Shown here piece by piece: positions 1 through 6,698 of a DNA stretch of 64,000 nt (positions are counted from its first letter, which is position 1; each line of letters starts with the position of its first letter). This DNA comes from a virus: the IMG/VR virus record IMGVR_UViG_3300019742_000002, positions 1 through 64,000 of that record. The stretch is one strand, 5' to 3'. The notes beneath the pieces are model-generated. The model made no database searches. It worked only from the letters and a program-made list of their open reading frames with translations, and was not told the DNA's origin. Made by a program: the position numbers and the translations under genes.

Positions 1-119
1 TTTAAAAAAATAAATTAATAAACACTTTAGTTAATATTTTAATTATTTATATTATAGCTAATGGATGTTTAAAATATTTGATATTCTTTAATTATTTATA
101 AAAAAGATAGAACTATCTT
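1..119 (-). promoter_or_regulatory. Promoter and terminator-like hairpin, related to the unit at 62461-62593
   Basis: Non-coding. On the minus strand a TATAAT box lies at 56-51 and transcription would run off the left edge. Bases 1-80 match, in inverted orientation, the segment 62461-62560: both have a TTTAAACA run, then TTAGCTATAATATA, then a block reading AACTAAAGTG. A short palindrome (104-119, 7-bp arms AAGATAG and CTATCTT), followed on the minus strand by a T run, lies just upstream and would end transcription arriving from the right. The same palindrome terminates the copy near 62580. A small RNA is inferred, not shown. Confidence 0.45.
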
Positions 120-177
120 AAATCCATTTTATAGTACTATTATGAAATGTTTCATATATCGCATTATCAATAACCTC

Positions 178-285
178 CTATACACTATTTCCATTATCTA
201 GTGTATCTTGGTAAGCTTTCTTAGAATTAACTATAGCCGATTCTACAATTTCTTTCTCTAACTCATCCATTTCTATATCAGTCAT
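178..285 (-). CDS. Small hypothetical protein (35 aa)
   Basis: An ATG at 285 is preceded by a strong GGAGGAATAA ribosome site and opens a 35-codon acidic, probably helical reading frame (starts MTDIEMDELEKEI) ending at an amber TAG. The same frame continues past the TAG for another 17 codons to a TAA near 124. The TAG may therefore be a mutation in a once longer gene, or the natural end. It lies 15 bases downstream of the endonuclease gene 301-1230 on the same strand and would be co-transcribed with it. No family recognised. Confidence 0.5.
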   Translation of the reverse strand: MTDIEMDELEKEIVESAIVNSKKAYQDTLDNGNSV

Positions 286-300
286 TTATTCCTCCAATCT

Positions 301-1230
301 TTATTTATTTCCTTTTCTTGAAATCATCCCATACTCCCATCCATTAGATAAATGTTCGTCTACCTCTGATAATATAACATATTTATTCTTGTCTAGCTCA
401 ACATTCTTCATCATTTTAGATTTACAGGTCTCTCCTACTTCCCACCATTTAGGTAAATCCCAATCTTCATTTTTAAAACTTTCAAATTTATTTAAAACAC
501 TTTGTCTATCATTGTTCCATTCGTTTTCCCAAATAACAATAACTTGCCAACCTAGTCTTCTCAGCCTGAAATTTTTTGCTCTATCTTTTTTCCATTTTTC
601 TTTTGCTGTCATTTTAATCATTTTAATATAATCATCTGGTTTGTATATTATAGGATTTGCATGATAGAGGTCTCCATTATATTCTATAATTATTTTCTTT
701 TCAAAATTAACTATATCACACATCATACCTTCAACAAATTGCTCAACTAAGAAACCATCCACTTTTAATATATCTCCTATTTCTTGTTGTGCTTTGGATA
801 TATAACCAATTGACGAACCTTTAAATATTTTCTTATAATGTTCCTCTTTCATCTTAGGGTCATCGTCCAACATTTTATGAAAAATTCTACTTGCATTTTG
901 TCTCTGTTTTATATAAATTGAGTACTCTTCATCCGTCATTGCATCTACTCTTTCTCTACTAAAACGACCTTTATTAGGTTTTAATGTACCGTCTTCGTTA
1001 TAATTTCCTTTTATTCCTGCCAGAGAACATAATAAAGGTCTAGCACAATTACCACAATATTCTTTATTAATCAATCTCAATCGTCTTTCAAATATAAAAC
1101 TACTATACTCAAAAACTTTATTACACATTTCACACTTAAATTCATAAATCGGATTAGCTAATTTACAACTCTTGTGTAGTTTGCCCTTTTTGGTATATTT
1201 TAATTTGTTATGAGAATATTTTATTATCAA
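301..1230 (-). CDS. Putative homing endonuclease, Vsr-like (PD-(D/E)XK) with N-terminal zinc finger
   Basis: 309 aa. The N-terminus has paired Cys motifs (FKCEMCNKVF near residues 32-41 and YCGNCARPL near 58-66), which look like a zinc finger. The C-terminal part has the core of very-short-patch-repair-like nucleases found in phage free-standing homing enzymes: CDIVNFEKKIIIEYNGDLYH, then KKDRAKNFRLRRLGW and VIVIWENEW. The start is a TTG at 1230 behind AAGGG, because the nearest upstream signal is a minus-strand late promoter TATAAATA at 1258-1251. The gene is thus expected late although its neighbours are early. It probably cuts a related phage genome and spreads itself. The class is clear; target and activity are inferred. 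Confidence 0.7.
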   Translation of the reverse strand: MIIKYSHNKLKYTKKGKLHKSCKLANPIYEFKCEMCNKVFEYSSFIFERRLRLINKEYCGNCARPLLCSLAGIKGNYNEDGTLKPNKGRFSRERVDAMTDEEYSIYIKQRQNASRIFHKMLDDDPKMKEEHYKKIFKGSSIGYISKAQQEIGDILKVDGFLVEQFVEGMMCDIVNFEKKIIIEYNGDLYHANPIIYKPDDYIKMIKMTAKEKWKKDRAKNFRLRRLGWQVIVIWENEWNNDRQSVLNKFESFKNEDWDLPKWWEVGETCKSKMMKNVELDKNKYVILSEVDEHLSNGWEYGMISRKGNK

Positions 1231-1250
1231 TTTATAACCCTTTTTTACTA

Positions 1251-1258
1251 TATTTATA
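1251..1258 (-). promoter_or_regulatory. Late promoter (TATAAATA) of the endonuclease at 301-1230
   Basis: Minus-strand TATAAATA lies 21 bases upstream of the TTG start, with AAAAAAGGG between. This is the spacing seen at the virion genes. Confidence 0.65.
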
Positions 1259-1344
1259 AAAAAGGTACGGTACTAATTCAATAGTTTAAATAACATTTTT
1301 AACTGTCTTTTTAAAATGGTTTATTGAACCCATATCTATAAATT

Positions 1345-1698
1345 TCATATATTCCCTTTTTCTTGTTTAACATTTTCATTACCAAATGTATATAAGTCTT
1401 CACCATATTTTTCAACTGATTTCATCATTTCGTGAATATTCATAATAATTTCAAAAGAAATATCGTCAATATGTTCATTTGGATAGGAACTCATAAATTC
1501 TTCTTTATTTGGATATATATAGGTATTCCTAATATATCTACCGTAAGAATGATGATAATCAATTAATGACTCCTTAGTACCATCATTTTCTAAAAACTCT
1601 TTTAAAGCATTTGGTTCATTTTGAAAACCTTTTAGTTCATCCATAAATATTTTATATGTTAGTGGATTTGGTCTTTGTTTTGGTATTACTAATTTCAT
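1345..1698 (-). CDS. Hypothetical protein (117 aa)
   Basis: Starts at ATG 1698 behind AAGGAG, 4 bases after the stop of the 50-aa gene 1703-1855, so the two form an operon. The protein is mixed charged and helical, without Cys pairs, membrane segments or a signal peptide. Its start MKLVIPKQRPNPLTYKIFMD and the segment EFMSSYPNEH suggest a soluble protein. No family recognised. It is followed by about 100 bases with the late promoter of the endonuclease. Confidence 0.65.
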   Translation of the reverse strand: MKLVIPKQRPNPLTYKIFMDELKGFQNEPNALKEFLENDGTKESLIDYHHSYGRYIRNTYIYPNKEEFMSSYPNEHIDDISFEIIMNIHEMMKSVEKYGEDLYTFGNENVKQEKGNI

Positions 1699-1702
1699 TT
1701 CT

Positions 1703-1855
1703 TTATAACTCCTTACAACAAATTTTTCTATGTTTATGAAAATCTTCTCTAGCTTGTGACTCTTTTAACATTTGTTTTAACATATCAATTACACAAATTA
1801 AACTATCTATCTTATCTTTATCGGATATTTCCAATTTATCTATATTATTTTTCAT
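1703..1855 (-). CDS. Small hypothetical protein (50 aa)
   Basis: ATG at 1855 behind TTAAGGAATAAAG. The product is a short charged helix (MKNNIDKLEISDKDKIDSLI, then a leucine- and lysine-rich stretch) ending in a KICCKEL tail. It is directly upstream of, and probably co-translated with, the 117-aa gene. Its size, ribosome site and tight spacing support a real gene. Function unknown. Confidence 0.6.
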   Translation of the reverse strand: MKNNIDKLEISDKDKIDSLICVIDMLKQMLKESQAREDFHKHRKICCKEL

Positions 1856-2014
1856 TCTTTATTCCTTAATAAATTTGCTATATATTTCTAGTTTCATATA
1901 CGGATTCTATTTCAAATGATTCGATAGAAGATTTAAGAGAGTTTGACATATACAATGAATTATTTTCTAAATATATGTATATATCAGTATCATTCACTAC
2001 CTAAATAAATGAAT

Positions 2015-2175
2015 CTATCTAAAATTTTGCTTAATAGCAATAATACCATTAATTTCTATAACTTTTGATAAACCACTCCAAGGGTGGTCTAGTGGTGTTT
2101 TATTATTAATAAATCAAACCCATCTCTTATAACTTCTATAACTTTATTACTATCATATAGTAATAATTCTCTCAT
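2015..2175 (-). pseudogene. Small early gene broken by a -1 frameshift
   Basis: ATG at 2175 overlaps the stop of 2172-2567 as ATGA. The first frame gives about 25 sensible residues (MRELLLYDSNKVIEVIRDGF) and then stops at a TAG. Shifting by -1 at the AATAATAAAAC run gives a second stretch that ends cleanly at a TAG (TPLDHPWSGLSKVIEINGI, 2015-2017). Together they read as one 54-aa protein. It may be a decayed gene, a sequencing error in an A-rich run, or a programmed frameshift. The site is not a classical slippery heptamer. Confidence 0.45.
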
Positions 2176-2567
2176 ATATTATTCTCCAATCTGTATAATA
2201 CATCTATATCTATTTTACTATCACTATAGTCTAAAATAGGGTGATAATAAACAAAATCCTCATCTGAAGAGATAGATATAAAACCCTTTAATACACTTGC
2301 TGAGGTTTCATCAAAAAAGTAAAATTGTTCTCGTTTGCCATATCTGTGATAAACTATACCACCATTCATTAAAAATTTAGAAGCCTCTTTCTTAGAATCA
2401 AATAATCTAATACTTTGATAAAATTCTAACTCTTTTTGATAATTATCTCTTACATTTTGATTGTCTATAGTATAAACTTTTGATGTTTTATATCCATTAA
2501 GATAGTCTAAGCTTCTTTTAATATCTTCTCTCCAGTCTAACATACGCTGATTTAATTCTTTTGACAT
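2172..2567 (-). CDS. Hypothetical protein (131 aa)
   Basis: ATG at 2567 behind AAAGGATATAAA. The N-terminal half is helical and charged (MSKELNQRMLDWREDIKRSL). The C-terminal half is rich in aromatic residues and beta-like (GGIVYHRYGKREQFYFFDE). No membrane or signal segment. It sits between the zinc-motif gene at 2580 and the broken gene at 2015 in one minus-strand early operon, and its stop overlaps the next start. No family recognised. Confidence 0.65.
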   Translation of the reverse strand: MSKELNQRMLDWREDIKRSLDYLNGYKTSKVYTIDNQNVRDNYQKELEFYQSIRLFDSKKEASKFLMNGGIVYHRYGKREQFYFFDETSASVLKGFISISSDEDFVYYHPILDYSDSKIDIDVLYRLENNI

Positions 2568-2579
2568 TTTATATCCTTT

Positions 2580-2825
2580 TTAGTCCAAATCTTCTATAAA
2601 TTCATAACCTAAATTCTCTAATATTACTTCCCTATGTTCACAATATTGTGAGTGATTAAGAATATTACCATTAATTTGAGGGTCGGGTATTCCACAATCA
2701 ACACAACAGTAATAGGGATTACCGTCACCTATTGGTTCATTTTCGTAAGAGTTGTTATAGAATATATTATTATCTTCATCCATTATAACCTCTTCATTTG
2801 TTTCAATATGCTTTAATTTTACCAT
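2580..2825 (-). CDS. Hypothetical zinc-motif protein (81 aa)
   Basis: The start is set at ATG 2825, because the upstream in-frame ATG at 2864 lies on top of the TATAAT box of the promoter, whereas 2825 has AAAGGATTTAAA in front. Residues in YYCCVDCGIPDP plus a later HSQYCEHRE give a Cys/His cluster that could bind one zinc ion. The N-terminus reads MVKLKHIETNEEVIMDEDNN, a beta-hairpin-like start common in small phage proteins. Function unknown. Confidence 0.65.
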   Translation of the reverse strand: MVKLKHIETNEEVIMDEDNNIFYNNSYENEPIGDGNPYYCCVDCGIPDPQINGNILNHSQYCEHREVILENLGYEFIEDLD

Positions 2826-2853
2826 TTTAAATCCTTTATCTTTTATTACTCTA

Positions 2854-2876
2854 ATTATAGCCACATAAACTTAATC
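2854..2876 (-). promoter_or_regulatory. Phage early/middle promoter
   Basis: On the minus strand TTAAGTTTATGTGGCTATAATTAG carries the shared TTAAGTTTA box, 6 bases and TATAAT (2859-2854). It drives the operon 2015-2825. Confidence 0.6.
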
Positions 2877-2893
2877 TATTGTTGGGTTTTTGT

Positions 2894-3457
2894 TTATTTG
2901 TTATGTATATCCAAAATCTCCCTAAAAAATGATAAAAGAATTTCATCTTTAACATCCTCTAAGTTTATAGGATGTATTTTACAGTTATAATCAGCATAAT
3001 ATAGTATACCTTGGTTGGCATATCTAAAACTGCCATATCTATATAAGATATTATCTAATTCTTCTCTAGTTTTTGTTCTAGTATAGTTGGTGATGTTTGT
3101 ACGAATTGCATTTATCTTTATTGTTTTATCTACTTCTATTCTTTTTGATTCTATTTTATAAGAATAGTATTCCACAATATCATCAATATCTTCTAGGTTA
3201 TCATATAGTCCTTTATTAAAAATAGTAGTTGTACCGTAGTAGTATATATTTTCAATTGTATTATCTCTATTGACTATTACGGAAAATCTCTCGTTATTTA
3301 GGTTGGTATATATGTACTTTCTATCATTTACTTTTTTAGTAAGTTTAAGAGCATTACAGTTAACAAAATCAAATACTCCATAACAACCATCTCTATAGTA
3401 TTCGTCCAACTCTTTATCACTATTATATACATAGAATATTTTATTTAGTTTTACCAT
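2894..3457 (-). CDS. Hypothetical protein (187 aa)
   Basis: ATG at 3457 behind AAAGGATTTAAA, downstream of its own TTTAAGTTTA/TATAAT promoter at 3533-3512. The protein is rich in Asn, Tyr and Ile and looks beta-rich in the first half (FYVYNSDKELDEYYRDGCYG) and helical near the end. No transmembrane or zinc motif was seen. It stands alone rather than in a tight operon. No family recognised. Confidence 0.65.
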   Translation of the reverse strand: MVKLNKIFYVYNSDKELDEYYRDGCYGVFDFVNCNALKLTKKVNDRKYIYTNLNNERFSVIVNRDNTIENIYYYGTTTIFNKGLYDNLEDIDDIVEYYSYKIESKRIEVDKTIKINAIRTNITNYTRTKTREELDNILYRYGSFRYANQGILYYADYNCKIHPINLEDVKDEILLSFFREILDIHNK

Positions 3458-3511
3458 TTTAAATCCTTTTATAAGAGAGTTTAAATTTTGTTTCTCTCTT
3501 TTATTACTCTA

Positions 3512-3556
3512 ATTATAGCCAAATAAACTTAAACCATTATTAATTTTATATAAATA
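3512..3556. promoter_or_regulatory. Divergent early (-) and late (+) promoter pair
   Basis: The minus strand carries TTTAAGTTTA (3533-3524) and TATAAT (3517-3512) for gene 2894-3457. The plus strand carries TATAAATA at 3549-3556, 19 bases before the start of gene 3576-4430. Confidence 0.65.
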
Positions 3557-3575
3557 TCAATAAAAAGGTTCATAA

Positions 3576-4430
3576 ATGAGTAATTTTCAAAAATATAGAG
3601 ATTTTGGTACTAAAATAGCTTGTGATAAAAAACTAACGGAATATAATAGAAAAATTCTTGATGTAAGGTCTAAGTTTTATTCTGCTAAAGAACTCTCCGA
3701 TATTATAGCAAATAAATTAGATGAATTATTAACTCAACCTTTACCAACAAATACAAAAACCTATGATATTAATTCTCTTGAAACTGCTACATTTTTGGAA
3801 AGAATTATAAAACCTAATATTATAAAAATCCCTTTGGTACTTGCCGAAATTTTAATTCCTCAAAATATTAAGGTTGAGACTTTATCTAATATTGATACAT
3901 CAAATCCTGCTGAACTATCCGATATAGCTTCTGAATATATTAATCAAGAAATGGAAACTTTTCTAAATGACCCCGAAAAATCAGTTGATGAGGTATTTAG
4001 TTTTTTAGATACACTTTCACCTCTTATTACTAATTCTTTCTATATAGAAGTATTTGGGCTATTAGATAGATTAAATCATTTTATAATTAAAACTAAATTT
4101 ATACAAGGATATATTGAACAAAAAGAAGCTTATAATATTCTAATGACTTATTGTAAATTTGATGAAAAATCTTTGATAAATGATTCGTTTCTTTGGACTA
4201 ATTATGAAGAGGATTTTATTTTACCTATTAATATTAATGATGGTAAGATAAAACTTACTAAATTCTTTGAAAATCCTACTCAATCTAAAAAAGAAAAACT
4301 TAATAGAATTGAGGTAGAATATTTTAGATATTTGGAGCAAAGAGGTAAAGTTTTAGATAAACTCAAAAGCTTAACACAAGATGTTGATGATGATAAAAAT
4401 CCTGTGTTATTAGCTGAGAGCCTAACCTAA
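3576..4430 (+). CDS. Putative virion or assembly protein (284 aa)
   Basis: ATG at 3576 behind AAAAAGG and the late promoter TATAAATA at 3549, so it is expressed with the structural genes. It is the first + strand gene before the baseplate genes 25 and 6. The protein is acidic and mostly helical, without membrane segments. Segments such as EILIPQNIKVETLSNID and a long middle helix suggest a folded structural or chaperone protein. In T4, wedge genes cluster here, so a baseplate role is possible, but I recognise no family. Confidence 0.6.
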   Translation: MSNFQKYRDFGTKIACDKKLTEYNRKILDVRSKFYSAKELSDIIANKLDELLTQPLPTNTKTYDINSLETATFLERIIKPNIIKIPLVLAEILIPQNIKVETLSNIDTSNPAELSDIASEYINQEMETFLNDPEKSVDEVFSFLDTLSPLITNSFYIEVFGLLDRLNHFIIKTKFIQGYIEQKEAYNILMTYCKFDEKSLINDSFLWTNYEEDFILPININDGKIKLTKFFENPTQSKKEKLNRIEVEYFRYLEQRGKVLDKLKSLTQDVDDDKNPVLLAESLT

Positions 4431-4694
4431 ACTAGGTATTTTATATAGCCTTGATTTGGTTTTAAGGTTATATATTTGTTTTATGTTGAATATACTATCC
4501 TCTATATTTTTATACTTGTTACATAATTTATTGAACTCTTTTTTAAGTTCAGTATAATTAATCGCTCTTGAATATTCTCTATATTGGTGTGAATTATATG
4601 TACTATATAATTCCTTTAATTTATGTATCTCTATGTATATAGAATTTCTAATTTCATACAGTCTTATTAGTTCGTTTTCGTCTTTTAAATTCAT
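4422..4694 (-). CDS. Hypothetical coiled-coil protein (90 aa)
   Basis: ATG at 4694 behind AAAGGATTAAATT. The start overlaps the last 41 bases of gene 4654-4884, an unusually long but credible overlap because both have good ribosome sites. The 3' end overlaps convergently the end of the + strand gene 3576-4430 by 9 bases. The protein is helical and charged (LIRLYEIRNSIYIEIHKLKE). No family recognised. Confidence 0.6.
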   Translation of the reverse strand: MNLKDENELIRLYEIRNSIYIEIHKLKELYSTYNSHQYREYSRAINYTELKKEFNKLCNKYKNIEDSIFNIKQIYNLKTKSRLYKIPSLG

Positions 4695-4884
4695 AATTTA
4701 ATCCTTTGTTGTTTTCTAAATATTTCTTAAGTACACCTAATGCTGATAATTTAGCTCCTGTTATAGTTTTATTAATGTATCCAACAGCTGTATCATTTTT
4801 ATATTCAACTCTTGATAAATATCCACCATCAATGCTATCATGAGTATAGTATCTCATTCCATTTATATTGGTAAATATCTCCAT
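4654..4884 (-). CDS. Hypothetical protein (76 aa)
   Basis: ATG at 4884 behind AAAAGATTAAATT. A compact beta-like N-terminus (MEIFTNINGMRYYTHDS, GGYLSRVEYKN) is followed by a short helix with GAKLSALGVLKKYLEN and a basic tail. It belongs to the four-gene minus-strand operon 4422-6224. Function unknown. Confidence 0.55.
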   Translation of the reverse strand: MEIFTNINGMRYYTHDSIDGGYLSRVEYKNDTAVGYINKTITGAKLSALGVLKKYLENNKGLNYEFKRRKRTNKTV

Positions 4885-4887
4885 AAT

Positions 4888-5130
4888 TTAATCTTTTATT
4901 CTATCAATATACTCTTCCAAATCAAATATAGATGTCTTTAGATTTTCTATTTGGTCATTATGAAATTTATATCTCATCTTTAGTTCATCTAAATGTTTGT
5001 TATTGTGATTCTTATCCATTAATAAATTATCTATTTCATAAATCCTTTCTTTATGTTCTTCAATTTGCTCATAATTTTCTTTAATCTTCTCTCTAGTTGA
5101 TTCTATTTCTTTAGTATTATATGAACTCAT
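4888..5130 (-). CDS. Hypothetical coiled-coil protein (80 aa)
   Basis: ATG at 5130, overlapping the stop of 5127-6224 by 4 bases (ATGA), so translation is coupled. Nearly the whole protein is one charged helix with heptad-like spacing (TREKIKENYEQIEEHKERIY, then LKMRYKFHNDQIENLKTSI), which predicts a coiled coil. Partner unknown. Confidence 0.6.
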   Translation of the reverse strand: MSSYNTKEIESTREKIKENYEQIEEHKERIYEIDNLLMDKNHNNKHLDELKMRYKFHNDQIENLKTSIFDLEEYIDRIKD

Positions 5131-6224
5131 AGTGAAATCCTATCTATAATTTTTCTAACCTTATCAGAAGATACATTCTTAGGATTTGTAAATAATTCAG
5201 AAACCTTTTGTTTAGCTTCTGTTTTGGTATATGTTGGTAATATCTCAACACTATCTACTATCATACAAGAAGTTCCATTAAAATCTACAGCATATTTACC
5301 ATTAATTTCACCATAATATATAGCTTGTGTCTCAAAGCCATCATCTCTTTTAGCTAGAACTATATCACCTTGTTTGACAGGTTTTTTAGTTGGTTTTAGT
5401 AAAGCTTCCTCATAAGAGATAACTTTAAAATCACCTGATACTAAAAAATCTAATGTACTATCATAAACTGTATAGTTATTATAGCCATCATTTGATATAT
5501 CAAGACAAGTTTTGTCATCGTGCATATATAAAAATTTATCTAACGGTATTTTTAAAATATTATTATTCAACCATCTTAACAATTCTCTATATTTTTCCTC
5601 AGTATCACAATGTACAGCTACATCACTCAGTAGCAAATCTTTATTAAACTCTACCAAATTTACTTCTTTAGTTGGTTTTAGTAAAGCTTCTTTATAGGAG
5701 ATAACTTTATATTTATCTCTTATAAATCTATCTTTATTATCATCAACAATATATTCACTATGTATATCATCATATATTAAAATACAAGTATTCTCTTTAT
5801 GTTTATATAAAAAACTATCCAATTGTATATTAAAAACATTAGAATTAATCCACTTCAATAATTCTCTATATTTTTCTTGGGTATCACAATGTACAGCTAT
5901 ATTACCACTAAGCGAATCTAAATCAAATTCTACCATTTTATTATCCAAATCTAAATCGTATTTTCTCTTAATATCTTTAAATTGAACAACATCGAGACTT
6001 CTATCTTTATAGTAATCAATATGTGCATTACATACAGTTCTATGTACTATATAAAACATACCACAATCTTCATTAACTAACCATTTTTCTTCAAGACTAG
6101 TATCTATTTTTATATCTTTGTATAAGGATGATAATAAAACCTCCAATTCTTTAGCTTCCTCTTTAGTTTCGCAATGAATACCTATTTTCTTATTGATAAT
6201 TGTATCTAAATCAAACTCTACCAT
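5127..6224 (-). CDS. Hypothetical protein with three tandem about 93-residue repeats (365 aa)
   Basis: ATG at 6224 behind AAAGGAAATAAA. Three repeats begin near residues 1, 97 and 189. Each has VEF(D/N)xD, a strand with IHC or VHC, then (D/E)T(Q/E/K)E and a helix (EKYRELLKWINSN in the second). Single copies of this VAVHCDTEE-type domain are common in small phage proteins of unknown role. Here it is triplicated, and a C-terminal segment GDIVLAKRDDGFETQAIYYG adds a small beta-rich domain. The repeats probably arose by duplication within the gene. Function unknown. Confidence 0.6.
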   Translation of the reverse strand: MVEFDLDTIINKKIGIHCETKEEAKELEVLLSSLYKDIKIDTSLEEKWLVNEDCGMFYIVHRTVCNAHIDYYKDRSLDVVQFKDIKRKYDLDLDNKMVEFDLDSLSGNIAVHCDTQEKYRELLKWINSNVFNIQLDSFLYKHKENTCILIYDDIHSEYIVDDNKDRFIRDKYKVISYKEALLKPTKEVNLVEFNKDLLLSDVAVHCDTEEKYRELLRWLNNNILKIPLDKFLYMHDDKTCLDISNDGYNNYTVYDSTLDFLVSGDFKVISYEEALLKPTKKPVKQGDIVLAKRDDGFETQAIYYGEINGKYAVDFNGTSCMIVDSVEILPTYTKTEAKQKVSELFTNPKNVSSDKVRKIIDRISL

Positions 6225-6253
6225 TTTATTTCCTTTATTATTTTATTCTTATA

Positions 6254-6288
6254 ATTATAACCAACTAAACCTTAAAGTTTTATAAATA
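6254..6288. promoter_or_regulatory. Divergent early (-) and late (+) promoter pair
   Basis: The minus-strand TATAAT (6259-6254) with the upstream TTTAAGGTTTA box serves the operon 4422-6224. The plus-strand TATAAATA at 6281-6288 serves the gene 25 homologue. The two boxes abut as TTAAAGTTTTATAAATA. Confidence 0.65.
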
Positions 6289-6311
6289 ATCTTAAAAGTA
6301 GAGGTAAATTT

Positions 6312-6665
6312 ATGGAATATATTGATATTAATTCTAACATTAATCAAACTAATGTATCCGGTGAAAGTGCTATAAAAAATAGTGTAGTAAATATATTAAC
6401 CACCGAAGTTGGGTCTGTACCGGGTCATCCTGAATTTGGTTCTGCTGTTGTTAAGTATTTGTTTCAACCACTTGACCCCTTGACTACAGAAATGATAAAA
6501 GTAGAGGTAAGATATGCCCTTGAAAGATGGGAAACTAGAGTAACAATTAAGGATATTATAGTTAAAGAAGATATAGATTATAATAGATTAGATGTAGAGA
6601 TTATATATTTTATAAAAGTTGATAGAGATGTTGAGAATACTTTACTATATAGTTTTGTTAGATGA
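6312..6665 (+). CDS. 25: Baseplate wedge protein gp25 (lysozyme-like fold family)
   Basis: 117 aa; T4 gp25 is 132. The central part VPGHPEFGSAVVKYLFQPLD and RYALERWETRVTIKDI match the gp25/GPW family, whose members occupy the inner ring of the wedge and contact the sheath initiator. ATG at 6312 behind AGAGGTAAATTT and the late promoter at 6281. It is followed at 33 bases by gene 6, as expected for baseplate wedge partners. The family assignment is firm. Confidence 0.85.
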   Translation: MEYIDINSNINQTNVSGESAIKNSVVNILTTEVGSVPGHPEFGSAVVKYLFQPLDPLTTEMIKVEVRYALERWETRVTIKDIIVKEDIDYNRLDVEIIYFIKVDRDVENTLLYSFVR

Positions 6666-6669
6666 TTTT

Positions 6670-6677
6670 TATAAATA
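6670..6677 (+). promoter_or_regulatory. Late promoter (TATAAATA) of gene 6
   Basis: TATAAATA starts 4 bases after the stop of gene 25, with AAAAAGAGG before the ATG at 6699. Confidence 0.65.
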
Positions 6678-6698
6678 AATTAAAAAGAGGATATTAAT

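Noticed and set aside
1876-2004. Plus-strand frame reading DSISNDSIEDLREFDIYNEL
   Set aside because: It looks protein-like but has no start codon or ribosome site and lies opposite to the local operon. At most a gene remnant.
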